Part shown: positions 9,512 to 19,900 of the stretch, piece by piece
How the letters are laid out: each line of letters begins with the position of its first letter
How positions within the stretch are numbered: the first letter of the stretch is position 1
Assembly: GCA_963750995.1 (NCBI GenBank)
Contig: CAVVST010000005.1
Span: 62,001-126,000, forward strand
Direction: 5' to 3'
From: CAVVST01 sp963750995
GTDB lineage: Bacteria > Acidobacteriota > Vicinamibacteria > Vicinamibacterales > UBA2999
DNA length: 64,000 bases
Notes under the pieces: model-generated
Told to the model about the DNA's origin: nothing
The model's input: the letters and a program-made list of their open reading frames with translations, nothing else
Databases searched by the model: none
Position numbers and translations under genes: made by a program

Positions 9512-10276
9512 CTACGGGTTGGCCACGTACTGCGGCAGCCGGAGATGAATAAGGTCCGGATCCTGGTATTTCTTGGTCTCGAACAGCTTCCGCGCGAAAC
9601 CGGAGTCCTCGGGATTGCAGTCGAACGGGATCAGCGGATTCTGGGACAGCTCCCATTCGAACTGATACCTGAACGGTTCGCGCAGAATCAGCGGGTCCTC
9701 CGATACCGATTCCATGCGCAGCAGGTTGCCTTCGCGCCAGTACCGCTCGGTCACCTTCTTTTGCGTCGAGGAAGGAATATAGCTGTCGTGGAAACCCCTG
9801 GGATCAAACACAAACTTCGTCGTTTCGATCACGAGCTGGTTGTTCTCGAACCGCCCCTTCGAATGTCCATGCAGCGTGAACTCGTAGACGCCCGGCTCTG
9901 GATGGCCATGCCCCTCGAGCCAGATAGTCCGGACGACATCTTCCTTCTCGTAGCGGAAGATCAGCCGATCTGCCATCTGCGTAACCTGGAAGTTGTAGTT
10001 GTCGTTGAGGATCACCGGGACCGATACCGGGCTGCAGTCATAGCTGGGCAGCAGAACCTCGTCGAAGGCCAGCGAAAAACCAATCGCTCGCGCGCGCGCC
10101 AGCGTGACCGGCGAGACGTTGGGTGGCTGCCCTGGAATCGGTCCCTTCCGGTTCCAGATTCCAGCGAGATTGGGACTGCCGGCGGCGGCGCGCGGCGGCT
10201 GCTGCGCCTGAAGGCCCGCCGTCAGGTAGACCCCGCCCAACATCAGTACCAACGCCGCACACCCGGTTCGGTTCAT
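9512..10276 (-). CDS. Exported protein of unknown function (NLxGIW motif)
   Basis: 254 residues with a signal peptide ending near LQAQ. After a Pro-rich linker comes NLAGIW, a motif that recurs in two other exported proteins of this window (DLSGQW at 48261-49142, DLNGYW at 52728-53588). The rest is rich in beta strands and aromatic residues, with FHDSYIPSST and a GHGHPEPG stretch. No known enzymatic motif is recognised. It sits ten bases upstream of the DUF6152 gene and 15 bases after the amidase in the same operon. Confidence 0.75.
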   Translation of the reverse strand: MNRTGCAALVLMLGGVYLTAGLQAQQPPRAAAGSPNLAGIWNRKGPIPGQPPNVSPVTLARARAIGFSLAFDEVLLPSYDCSPVSVPVILNDNYNFQVTQMADRLIFRYEKEDVVRTIWLEGHGHPEPGVYEFTLHGHSKGRFENNQLVIETTKFVFDPRGFHDSYIPSSTQKKVTERYWREGNLLRMESVSEDPLILREPFRYQFEWELSQNPLIPFDCNPEDSGFARKLFETKKYQDPDLIHLRLPQYVANP

Positions 10277-10291
10277 ACGATCACTCCCATT

Positions 10292-12202
10292 TCAGCGGCT
10301 TGATGATATCGCCGGCAACGAGCCAAATGCGGGAGGCGGTACGCGATGGTGCGTCGCTGCCTCGTACGCCGACGCCACTCGAAACAACGTCGCTTCGTCG
10401 AACGGACGACCGAGGAAGTCAACGCCGACCGGCAGCACGGCCGGCACCGGCGCCAGAAGCCGCGTGCCGCCCGGGGCGTCAGTGTCCGGGACGCGATCGT
10501 AGACGTGCGTCGTAAATCCGGCTGGAACCGTCATCGCCGGGAACCCCTGCTGGCCGAGCAGCGTCCAGGCGAGGTGAGAGCGCCCGTTCTTGTTGGGCTC
10601 GGTCGGTGCACCCAGCAGCGGCGGGGGGATATTCCCGGTCGGATAGACAAGAACGTCGACCCGCGCCATCGCCATGCACTGGAGCACGATTTGTTGCACC
10701 GCGTACCGGTAGTACATCCGGCCGCGAAGGTCAACACCTTTGGCCATATTCTCGCGTTCGAGCTCCCCTTTCTTGTCGGTGAAGCGGCTGCCCGGGCGGA
10801 TATCGGTAAAGAAGTTGGCCTTCTCAATCAGATCGGTCAGGGTACGTATGTTGGTATCACCGCGCTCGCTGAGGTACCGGTTGAACAGCCATTTCCGCTC
10901 GCCCGGCGCCGATGCGGACCCGAAGTCTCGAATCGACGGCTTCTCGGCCGACTCAGGGAGCTGGGTTCTGACGGGTGACCGCTCGATCCCCAACGCGTAC
11001 GGGTCGATGCATTCCTGGAACAGCGCCTTCCCTGCCCCCGGGTCGACAATCGTGGCGCCCAGCTTCTGCAGATCCAGAATCGCCCGGTCGACAATGTCGA
11101 TCGACTCGGCGTCGGCTTCCGTGAAGAGCGACTTGTCCATGTACTCGCGCACGACGCCGATGCGGACGCCGGCCAGCGATTTCTGACCGGTGTAGCTGAC
11201 GTACGCCGGCGCGGGCATGCGACCGACGCCGAACGCCGTCAACTCGTCGGCAGGATCGTAGCCGGCGATTACCTGCAGAACGCGGGCGACGTCTTCAACC
11301 GTGCGGCAGATAGGGCCCGCCCGGTCGTTGATGCCGCCGCCGAACATCCCGTCGCGGCTGACGAGCCCCTGCGACGGAGACAATCCCACGAGGCTGTTGA
11401 AGCGTGACGGCATGCGGATGGAAGGCGCGGTTTCTTCTCCGATGGCACAGGTCACCAGATTGGCGGCGACCGCCGTGCCGGATCCGCCGCTCGAACCGCC
11501 GGGACTCCGATCTGTCGCGTAGGGATTGCAGAACGTTCCACCAAAGGAACTGCGATCGCCGGCGGCATACTCCCCCATGTTCGACTTGGCGAGGATGATC
11601 GCTCCCGCCTCGCGCAGCCGCTTGATCAGCGTCGCGTCATCAGGCGGCCGATCGTTCGCAAAGAACGCGTCCGCGCCGTTGGTGGTCCGCATGTCGACGG
11701 TGTCGAACTGGTCCTTGATGGCAAACACGATCCCATGGAGCGGGCCAGCCAGGCGGCCGGTCTGCGCGAATCTCCGGTCGAGACCGGCCGCAACCTCGAG
11801 GGCATCCGGCATCGCCAGGTTGTCGTCCGCTGCGTCGGTGATGCTGCGCGCCTTCCGTTCGTCGAATCCCAGTGACTTGCGCGTCGCGGGCCGAAGATTC
11901 AGCGTCTGCAGGGCATTGATCTGTCCGGCGGCCCGAATCGGTGTGATCACCTTCAGCATTCCCTCGGGCTGCTGAACGCAGGTGCCGTTGTACGCCTTGA
12001 TCCGATCGAGGTACAGCCGCACCAGCTCGAGGGACGTGAGGCGCTTCGCGGTCATCGCCGCGTGAATGCCGGCGATCGTCGCCTCTTCGACGCGAAATTG
12101 CTGCGCGCGCGCGTCGGTCGCCGCAAGCAGCACCACTGCCAGAACCGGAACACGAACCGGCAAGCGAGACCGCAGAAGGGTGAACGACGGTCTAGAAGCC
12201 AT
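10292..12202 (-). CDS. Exported amidase (amidase signature family)
   Basis: 636 residues, signal peptide ending in ARAQQ. Amidase-signature residues are complete: Lys163 in FAIKDQ, the Gly/Ser-rich SPGGSSGGSG (233-242) carrying the cis-Ser, and nucleophile Ser261 in APSIRMPS. The family hydrolyses amide bonds and includes GatA; the signal peptide and ~630-residue length point to a periplasmic amidase acting on peptides or aryl amides rather than to GatA. The start overlaps the upstream TonB receptor by 11 bases, so import and hydrolysis are probably coupled. Confidence 0.9.
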   Translation of the reverse strand: MASRPSFTLLRSRLPVRVPVLAVVLLAATDARAQQFRVEEATIAGIHAAMTAKRLTSLELVRLYLDRIKAYNGTCVQQPEGMLKVITPIRAAGQINALQTLNLRPATRKSLGFDERKARSITDAADDNLAMPDALEVAAGLDRRFAQTGRLAGPLHGIVFAIKDQFDTVDMRTTNGADAFFANDRPPDDATLIKRLREAGAIILAKSNMGEYAAGDRSSFGGTFCNPYATDRSPGGSSGGSGTAVAANLVTCAIGEETAPSIRMPSRFNSLVGLSPSQGLVSRDGMFGGGINDRAGPICRTVEDVARVLQVIAGYDPADELTAFGVGRMPAPAYVSYTGQKSLAGVRIGVVREYMDKSLFTEADAESIDIVDRAILDLQKLGATIVDPGAGKALFQECIDPYALGIERSPVRTQLPESAEKPSIRDFGSASAPGERKWLFNRYLSERGDTNIRTLTDLIEKANFFTDIRPGSRFTDKKGELERENMAKGVDLRGRMYYRYAVQQIVLQCMAMARVDVLVYPTGNIPPPLLGAPTEPNKNGRSHLAWTLLGQQGFPAMTVPAGFTTHVYDRVPDTDAPGGTRLLAPVPAVLPVGVDFLGRPFDEATLFRVASAYEAATHHRVPPPAFGSLPAISSSR

Positions 12203-15200
12203 ACTTCAGGCCGAACTGCATGATGCGCGGAGTCCCCGCCAGCGAACGGATCCGGCCGAACTGGGCCGACGTCAGGTTCGCCGTCGGATTGCCCCAGTTG
12301 AAGTTGTTGAGCAGATTGAACGACTCGAGGCGAACCTCGAAGTTCTGTGTTCCGGCGAAGGAAAACAGCCGCGAGAGGGCCAGGTCGATACTCCAAAAGC
12401 CCGGTCCCGTCAGCGCGTTGTAAATGAGGTTCCCGAACGTGCCGGAGTCGGGTTGGGCGAAGGCCGCCGCGTTCAGGTAGCTGTCCAGCGTCTTTGCGCC
12501 ATAGACGTCGTCCGAGACCTGGTTCACGCGCTGCGCGCTGACGCCGTTGAACGCGTTGTCGCGGCCGGTGGTGACATTGAGCCGGCTGCCCGAGCGCAGG
12601 TTCAGAATGCCGGAGACGCGCCAGTTCGACGCCACTGCGCGAAGCGCGCGACCGGTGAACGCGGGCGTCAGGGCTCCGGTCGTCAATGTGGCCAGATGGG
12701 TCCGATCCTGGTCGCAGTACCCGCGATCGTACTCGGGCTCGTCGGGCTTCGTGTACCCCGCGCTGATCTGAGAGAACGACGTCGGCGTCGCATTGCCCAT
12801 ACAGCGCGACCACGTGTAGTTGGCGTTCAGGCTGAGGCCGGCGGCGGCGCGCCGACGCACGGAGAACTTCAGGCCACGATAGTCCTGGGTGCCCACGTCG
12901 GTGTGCTGGTCCAGCGCGCCGATGAACTGCGCCTCCGCCGGGTTCTCGAGATACAGCACCCGGCGCTGGTTGAGATTCGCATTGGTAGAACACACCGGGT
13001 AGGCAACGCCGGCGATCGTGCACGGGCCGAGGCCCAGGAACACGCCAGGATTGAGCGCGACGAGTCCCCAGATGCGATCCGAGTAGCTGCCGAGATAGCT
13101 TACGGAGGCGCCCCAATCGGTGGCCAGCTGACGCTCGACGGTGACGTTCCACGACTGCACGCGGGGAGAGTTGATGTCGGGATCAAGGGCGCCAAACGTC
13201 CCGAAGCGCACGAACGGCGTCGTCGCGCTCGTCGGGATCGGGTGTGGATCGCCGCCGAGATGTCCATAGGGATCGTCGAAGAGGCCGGGCGGGTCCTCAA
13301 CCCGCGACCGGTTGCCGAATGGCGGCGCCGACGAGTTGATGAAGTGGTATTCCGCGGTCGGAAAGTCGTAGGTCAGCCCGTACGACGACCGCAGGGCCAT
13401 CCGGCCGTCCCCATTGACGTCCCAGGCGAACCCCACGCGCGGCGAGAAATTCCGCCACTGGGTATTGAGCCCGGTGTTGCCTGCGGGGAAACCGGGATCG
13501 CCTGGGTAGACGAGGCCCGCCGGCGCGTTCAGGTACACCGTGCTGTGCACGCCCCTGCGGAACTTCTCGATGTCGAAGTTGTAGATGGCATCGTTCCTGA
13601 GTCCGGCGCCGAAGAACGGCTCCCAGCGCAGGCCGAGGTTGAACGTCACGCGGTCGGACACTCGCCAGGTGTCCTGTGCGAACAGCCCGAAGTACAGCTG
13701 CTCAATCGGGGAGTTCGTCGGGCCGCCGTGCTCCAGGATCGCGACGCGCCCGACCATGAAGTCGGCGAGTCCGAGGCCGGTGGCCTGCCCGTTGAACGTC
13801 CAGTTGCCTCCGGACCTGGCGTGCGCCACCTGATCGTAGGTCCAATACGCCATGTTGCCGCCGATCGAGATCTGGTGACGCCCGCGCACGAGCGTGAGGT
13901 CGTCGCCAAGCTGAAAGGCATTCGTGCCGAAGTCCCCCTTGACGGCGATGCCCGACGAGATGGCAAAGCCGTCGGTAATCGCCAGCACCATTCGGTGAGG
14001 GATATAGCTGTACACCTTGCTGCCGAGGTCGCTGGGCTCGAAGAAATCGACCTGCGTCTGGTGGGTCGACGTGCGGTTATACGCGAACCGCAGGGAGTTC
14101 ACCATGTTCGCGCCGAACACCACGGTGTCGCCGAGCGCCAGCGACTGCGCGAGGTTGTCGTAGCCCGCGTTCGGCGTCGTCAGCACGTTGCCGGAGACCT
14201 CGTACGCCGGCGGGCGGTAGGCAAACGTCGCCATGTAGCGACCGAAGATGGAATGGTTGGCGCTTCGCTGGTAATCCACTCTGCCCACCGCCTGGCCCTC
14301 GTCGCTGTCCTGCGGCACTTCGAAGTTGATCTCGCCGCATGGATCAGTGGTGGTGGGGAGCCGGTCGACGAGATTCCGCGCCGCGGGGCTGAAGAGCGCG
14401 GGACTGATGCGGTTATTGACGAACGGCGCGCGAAGCGTAATCTGCCGTCCCGCGTTACAGGCCGGTGACGCAAACGTCGTGAAGTCGCCGGCCAGCATCG
14501 CAGCCGTCGGCACGCGCACGATGTTCGCCGACGGCACTTGGCGGACGACCGTGCCCTGGTAAGCGCCGAAGAAGAACAGGCGGTCCCTGGCAATCGGGCC
14601 GCCGACCGTACCTCCGAACTGGTTGCGCTGCAAACCGTCGTCCCTGCGCGTGCCGTCGGGACCAATCGACGCGAACGGGTCGGTGGCGTTGAACCGCTTG
14701 TCGCGCAGGAACTCGAACGCGTTGCCGTGGAGCATGTTGGTGCCCGACTTGGTCACGGCGTTCACGGACGCGCCGGAGTGCATCCCGTTCTGCGCCGACA
14801 GTCCGCCGGTGGCGACGCTGAACTCCTGTAACGCGTCGGGGAAGGGCAGCGGCAGGTTCAGGTTGTCCTGCGGGTTGTTGTGCATGGCGCCGTCGAGCAG
14901 GTAGGCCACACCGAACGACTGTCCGCCGGCCACCGACACGCCAACACCGCCCTGCATTGCGCGATTGCTGGCACTTTGCGTCTGAACGGCGCCGCCGGCG
15001 AGCACGATCAGGTCCGTCACCTGCCGGCCCTGTAGTGGAAGCTCGATGATGCGCTCGTTTTCCACCACCTCGCCAATCCCGGCGCTCTGCACGTCGACCA
15101 GTGGCGCGGCGGCTTCTACGGCGACCGTCTCTTCGAGATTCCCAACCGCGAGCACCGCGTTGATCGTCGGCGTCGCCGCCACCTGCAGGACGATGCCCGT

Positions 15201-15482
15201 TTGCGCATAGGTCCGGAACCCCTGGAGGGACGCCTCAAGCCGGTACGGTCCGGTCGGCAGGTTGGGCATGACGTACGCGCCAGTTTCATCCGTGATGACG
15301 GTGCGCGTGAAACCCGTATCGGTCTGGGTGGCGGTCACGGTGACGCCCGGCAGGACAGCACCGCTCTCGTCGGTAATGCGCCCGCTCATCTGCGCGGTGG
15401 CCTGCGCCCACGCAGGAGCGGCGAAGGAAAGGAAACAGAGAATGAGTGCGCTGCGCCGCAACGCACGTAGAACCCGGTTCAT
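12192..15482 (-). CDS. TonB-dependent receptor, Oar-like, with carboxypeptidase-regulatory domain
   Basis: 1096 residues. Signal peptide 1-27 ends in AWAQ. The regulatory-like Ig domain (MSGRITDESGAVLPGVTVTA, YVMPNLPTGPYRLEA) spans ~30-115. The plug region has ELPLQGRQVTDLIVLAGG and SGASVNAVTKSGTN, followed by a ~900-residue barrel ending in an aromatic C-terminus (FGLKYGF). It should be an outer-membrane receptor for a large substrate such as a peptide or oligosaccharide. It lies between DUF1501 upstream and the amidase downstream. The same neighbours (DUF1501, TonB receptor, DUF6152) recur at 58.6-64 kb. Confidence 0.93.
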   Translation of the reverse strand: MNRVLRALRRSALILCFLSFAAPAWAQATAQMSGRITDESGAVLPGVTVTATQTDTGFTRTVITDETGAYVMPNLPTGPYRLEASLQGFRTYAQTGIVLQVAATPTINAVLAVGNLEETVAVEAAAPLVDVQSAGIGEVVENERIIELPLQGRQVTDLIVLAGGAVQTQSASNRAMQGGVGVSVAGGQSFGVAYLLDGAMHNNPQDNLNLPLPFPDALQEFSVATGGLSAQNGMHSGASVNAVTKSGTNMLHGNAFEFLRDKRFNATDPFASIGPDGTRRDDGLQRNQFGGTVGGPIARDRLFFFGAYQGTVVRQVPSANIVRVPTAAMLAGDFTTFASPACNAGRQITLRAPFVNNRISPALFSPAARNLVDRLPTTTDPCGEINFEVPQDSDEGQAVGRVDYQRSANHSIFGRYMATFAYRPPAYEVSGNVLTTPNAGYDNLAQSLALGDTVVFGANMVNSLRFAYNRTSTHQTQVDFFEPSDLGSKVYSYIPHRMVLAITDGFAISSGIAVKGDFGTNAFQLGDDLTLVRGRHQISIGGNMAYWTYDQVAHARSGGNWTFNGQATGLGLADFMVGRVAILEHGGPTNSPIEQLYFGLFAQDTWRVSDRVTFNLGLRWEPFFGAGLRNDAIYNFDIEKFRRGVHSTVYLNAPAGLVYPGDPGFPAGNTGLNTQWRNFSPRVGFAWDVNGDGRMALRSSYGLTYDFPTAEYHFINSSAPPFGNRSRVEDPPGLFDDPYGHLGGDPHPIPTSATTPFVRFGTFGALDPDINSPRVQSWNVTVERQLATDWGASVSYLGSYSDRIWGLVALNPGVFLGLGPCTIAGVAYPVCSTNANLNQRRVLYLENPAEAQFIGALDQHTDVGTQDYRGLKFSVRRRAAAGLSLNANYTWSRCMGNATPTSFSQISAGYTKPDEPEYDRGYCDQDRTHLATLTTGALTPAFTGRALRAVASNWRVSGILNLRSGSRLNVTTGRDNAFNGVSAQRVNQVSDDVYGAKTLDSYLNAAAFAQPDSGTFGNLIYNALTGPGFWSIDLALSRLFSFAGTQNFEVRLESFNLLNNFNWGNPTANLTSAQFGRIRSLAGTPRIMQFGLKYGF

Positions 15483-15522
15483 AAGGCCTCCGCCGTAAGG
15501 AAGAAGAAACGGCGGGCCTATT

Positions 15523-16968
15523 CTAGGCCAGTACGCCTTTCACCACGTTGCCGTGGACGTCGGTCAGCCGGAAGTCGCGCCCTTGCGATCGGTACGTGAG
15601 CTTCAGGTGATCGATCCCCATGATGTGCAGGATCGTCGCGTTCAGGTCGTGAATGTGTACGGGATCCTTGACGATGTTGTAGCCGAAGTCGTCGGTCTCG
15701 CCGTAGGTGAAGCCCGGCTTGACGCCGGCGCCAGCCATGAACACGCAGAAGTTGCCGCCATGGTGATCGCGTCCGAAGTTCGTCTTGAGCGTCCCCTGGG
15801 CGAACGAGGTGCGGCCGAACTCGGTGCTGAAGACGACCAGCGTGTCGTTGAGCAGGCCACGCTGCTTCAGGTCGGCGATGAGTCCCGCGGACGGCTGATC
15901 GACTTCGCGGCAGCTGGCCGGAAGCCGCGCCGCGATGCCGCCATGATGGTCCCAGCCCATGTGCACGACCATCGTGTAGCGGACGTCCCGCTCGGCCAGC
16001 CGGCGCGCCAGCAGGCAGTTGCGGGCGAAGGTGCCCGGCTTCTTCACGTCGGGACCGTAGAGGTCGAGCACGTGATCGGGTTCACCAGCGATGTCGGCGA
16101 TCTCGGGCACCGACGTCTGCATCCGGTACGCCATCTCGTACTGGTTGATCTTCGACGGAATCTCGGGATCCTGCGACGTCTTCGCCTGGCTGCGCGCCAG
16201 CTTCGCGATCGCGTCGAGCATCTCGCGCCGGTCGGCACGGGTGTGGCCGGCGGGGTTTTCGACGTAGGGCACGGGCTCCTGCCCCGACCGGAACTGGACA
16301 CCCTGGTAGTGCGACGGCATGAAACCGGCGGACCACGTCGAGGCGTCAATCGGGACGCCGCCCGGGTTTCCCGAGCTCATGACCACGAACATCGGCAGAT
16401 CGCGGTTCTGCGACCCGAGCGCATACGTCGCCCACGCCCCGGTCGACGGGCGGCCTGCGATCTGGAAGCCCGTGTGCAGGAACTTCGACGCCGGGTCGTG
16501 GTTCACGTGCTCGGTATTCATCGTCTTGATGAGACAGATGTCGTCAACGATGCCGCCGACGTGCTGCATCGCGTCGCTGACCATCGTGCCGCTCTTGCCG
16601 TACGGCTTGAACTTGGCGACCGGGCCGACGATCGGGTACGCCGTCTGCCCCTTCACCATCGTCGACAGTCGCCGGTTGCCGCGGACCGACTCCGGCAGCT
16701 CCTGGCCGTGCATCTTCTCGAGCGTCGGCTTGTAGTCGAAGGTGTCGTTCTGGGAGAACGCACCGAGCATGTGCAGGTAGATCACCCGCTTCGCCCTGGG
16801 TGTGAAGTGCGGGAACCCGGGCAATCCGCCGTGCGCGTCGGCGGGAACCGGCGACTGCTGCGCCCAGGCGGGCGTGCCGAGCAGCTCTGCCAGCGAGAGC
16901 CAGCCGAGGCCCATACCGGTCTTGAGGATGAAAGCCCGCCGCGCCTGTTCGAACTCATTCATGTTCAT
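15523..16968 (-). CDS. DUF1501 domain protein
   Basis: 481 residues with a Tat-like N-terminus (RRAFILKTGMGLGWLSL). It covers the full DUF1501 region (alkaline-phosphatase-like sulfatase fold): FDYKPTLEKMHG, FSTEFGRTSFAQG, GRDHHGGNFCVFMAG and a C-terminal HIHDLNATILHIMGID. The family pairs with DUF1549/DUF1553 cytochrome proteins, as here (31 bases downstream of that gene). Its biochemical role is not established; planctomycete and acidobacterial genomes carry many copies. A second, partial copy is at 63391-64000. Confidence 0.92.
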   Translation of the reverse strand: MNMNEFEQARRAFILKTGMGLGWLSLAELLGTPAWAQQSPVPADAHGGLPGFPHFTPRAKRVIYLHMLGAFSQNDTFDYKPTLEKMHGQELPESVRGNRRLSTMVKGQTAYPIVGPVAKFKPYGKSGTMVSDAMQHVGGIVDDICLIKTMNTEHVNHDPASKFLHTGFQIAGRPSTGAWATYALGSQNRDLPMFVVMSSGNPGGVPIDASTWSAGFMPSHYQGVQFRSGQEPVPYVENPAGHTRADRREMLDAIAKLARSQAKTSQDPEIPSKINQYEMAYRMQTSVPEIADIAGEPDHVLDLYGPDVKKPGTFARNCLLARRLAERDVRYTMVVHMGWDHHGGIAARLPASCREVDQPSAGLIADLKQRGLLNDTLVVFSTEFGRTSFAQGTLKTNFGRDHHGGNFCVFMAGAGVKPGFTYGETDDFGYNIVKDPVHIHDLNATILHIMGIDHLKLTYRSQGRDFRLTDVHGNVVKGVLA

Positions 16969-16999
16969 GTCATGACGCCGTCGTGTTCAGTCATTGTGA

Positions 17000-19900
17000 T
17001 CAGCGCAGCGTGTACGCGTCCGGCGTGTTCATCACCACGGTCACGATGTTCGTGAATGCGGCGAGCTGCACGACGTCAACACCGGCGGGCACCGGGGTCA
17101 CGCCAATCTTGACGAGTGCGGTCGCGGCGTCGCGATCCTCGCCGAACCGCTTCACCTGCGCGGCGTAATACTCACGCAGCGTCGCCATCTCGTCGGCCCG
17201 CGGATGCCGCCGCGTCGCCAGCCGCACGATCATCGTCAGCCGCGCATCGGTATCGGTCTCCGTCGACAGGACCCTGGCGGCCAGCCCCCGATAGGCCTCG
17301 AGGAACTGCGGATCGTCGAGCAGCACCAGCGCCTGCAGCGGGGAGTTCGAGGTCCGGCGGCGGGCCGAGGCACCGCCCCGATCGGGCAGGTCGAACGTCG
17401 CCATGTTGGGGTGCGGCGAGTTGCGCTTGACGAATGAGTACATCGAGCGGCGATGGTGCTCGTCAGCCGGCACCGCGGCCGCATCGGGATAGGCGTAGAC
17501 GTTGAAGCCGTCCCACATGTTGGGCGGCTGGTACGGGTAAACACTCGGCCCGCCGACCCGTTTCACCAGCAGGCCGCTGGCGGCGAGCGCCTGGTCGCGC
17601 ACCATCTCCGCCGGCATGCGCAGGCGGGTGTAGCGCGCCAGCAGCAGGTTGTTGGGATCCTTCTGCAGCACGTCGGCTGTGACGTCCGACTGCTGCCGGT
17701 AGGTCCCCGACAACACGATCTGCCTGTGCAGCTTCTTGATGTCCCACCCCGACTCCCTGAAGGACACCGCCAGCGAGTCGAGCAGTTCAGGATGCGTCGG
17801 AATCGAACCCTGCGAGCCGAAGTCTTCGGCCGTCTCGACCAGCCCTCGCCCGAAATGCATCTGCCACGTCCGGTTCACGAACACCCGCGAGGTGAGCGGA
17901 TTCCTCGCATCGAACAGCCACTTGGCCAGCCCGACGCGGTTCTCCGGCCATGCCGCATCCCACGGCAGCACCTGATTGAGCCCGCGCGACGGCACCTGTT
18001 CGCCGTGATCCTCGTAGTTGCCGCGCACCAGCACATACGTGGGCCGCGGCGTCGGCGTGTCGCCCATAATCATGACCTGGGGCAGCACCGAGACGAGGTC
18101 GTTTTCGACATTGCGCGCGCTGGTGAGCGCCGTCAACGCCTGTTCGACACGCGGATCGCCGGCGACGAGCACGTCCGCGATCTGCTGGCGCGTCGCGGCG
18201 GCATCCGCGGTGTGCAGGTACCGCACTTCAACCGGCGTGAGCGCGCTACGGAACACGCGCACCTCGTCGATCGCTCCGCCCTTCATCGGCTGGGCGCGCA
18301 GCCGCCGGCCGAACGCGAGGCCGAGCGCCTGGTCGGCCTGGTTGGCGTTGCCGTTGGGAATGATCGTGCGCGTCAGGTTGTCGCGGGTCACGTCGGTCTC
18401 GGCCCGGGCTCCGTTCAGGTACAGCGCCGTGCCGGCGGCGCGGCTCGAGCCGTCGTAGCTGAGCGTGATATGGATCCACTCATTGACCGGGATCGGCTGC
18501 TTCGACAGCAGGCTGACGCCATTGCCCGCGCGCGCGTGCATCATCTCCCACCGCAGGTGGTTCTTTTCGAGCTGCAGCTGGTAGCCGGCGTTGCCGGCGT
18601 TTTCGGTCTCGCGATGGTGCAGGATCACCACGTCCTCGTAAACCTGCGCCGCCTTCACCCAGAGATCGATGCTGAACGGCTGCGTTCGCTCGTAGTAGCC
18701 GACGCCCTTCCCGAGGATGGCGACTTCCTGATCGGCAAAGTACAGCGCCTTGCCTCGAACGCCTTCCCGCAGGTCGGCCTGGGCGACGACGGCGGGCGGA
18801 GCGCCTCCGCCGGCGCTTGGAGAAATCGCCAGGTCCTCGCGGACGAGTCCGCCGGGCAGCGCCCGCGACACCCGTCCCTCGGCAGCCGCCGCGGCGGCCG
18901 CCTCGCGGAAACGGCGGCGGCACTCTTCGTCAGACACCAGCGGCCCGTTGTTGCTGGTGCAGGGTTCCTGGAACGAGAGCGGCGCCAGCGGCGGCGGCGA
19001 CAGGCGCGCCTGCGGCAGCGGCGTCGGCAACTGATCGTCCGGAATCGGCGCGGTCTCGTCGAAGGGGTAATAGGCCACCAGACCGTGCTCGAGTGAGCGC
19101 TGAATCGCCTGGCCCGCGTCAGCATGGCTGGCCACGAGCGCGTCGGCCTTTGCCGCGGCGTCGCGCCCGGCCTGCTCGCGGGCGCGATCGTAGGCCAGTT
19201 CGCGCCGCCGAATCTCGGCCTGCGCATCCGCGATCTTTTTCTCGGTCGCCGCGTCGGCCCACTGGAGCGTCGGGCCCGGCGTTACGCCCGTCCGGCCCGG
19301 CGCATAGAAGCCGGGTTCGTCGGTGCTGTTGAAGAACCCGGTCAGCGAATAGAAATCCTTCGTGGGAATCGGATCGTACTTGTGATCGTGGCAGCGCGCG
19401 CAGCCGACGGTCATCGCCAGGAACCCGGTCCCGATCGTGACCGCCCGATCGACGGCGTACTCGACGCGGTACTCTTCGTCGATCGCGCCATTCTCGTTCG
19501 TCCGCTTGCCGAGACGCAGGAACGCCGTGGCCAGCTTCTGCTCCTTCGTCGCGTTCGGCAGCAGGTCGCCCGCAAGCTGCCAGGTCGCGAACTGGTCGAA
19601 GGGCATGTTCGCGTTCAGCGCCTTGATGACCCAGTCGCGGTAGGGCCAGAGCAGGCGATCGTGGAGGTCATCCAGGAAGCCGTCGCTCTCGGCATAGCGC
19701 GCGACGTCGAGCCACTGCTCACTCATGTGCTCGGCATAGGCAGTTGACGCCAGCAGCCGATCGACGACTCTCTCGTACGCCTGTGGGCTCGTGTCCTTGA
19801 GAAACGCGTCCACTTCGGCGAGTGTCGGCGGGAGTCCGGTCAACGTCAGCGTGACGCGATTGATCAGGGTTTCCTTGTCGGCGGCCGGCGACAGCGTGAG

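Noticed and set aside
12066..14468. Open plus-strand frame of 800 codons opposite the TonB receptor
   Set aside because: Arg/Val-rich translation with no domain; it mirrors the high-GC codon pattern of the real minus-strand receptor.
17453..19096. Long plus-strand frame opposite the DUF1549/1553 gene
   Set aside because: Composition and lack of motifs show it is an antisense shadow of a well-conserved gene.
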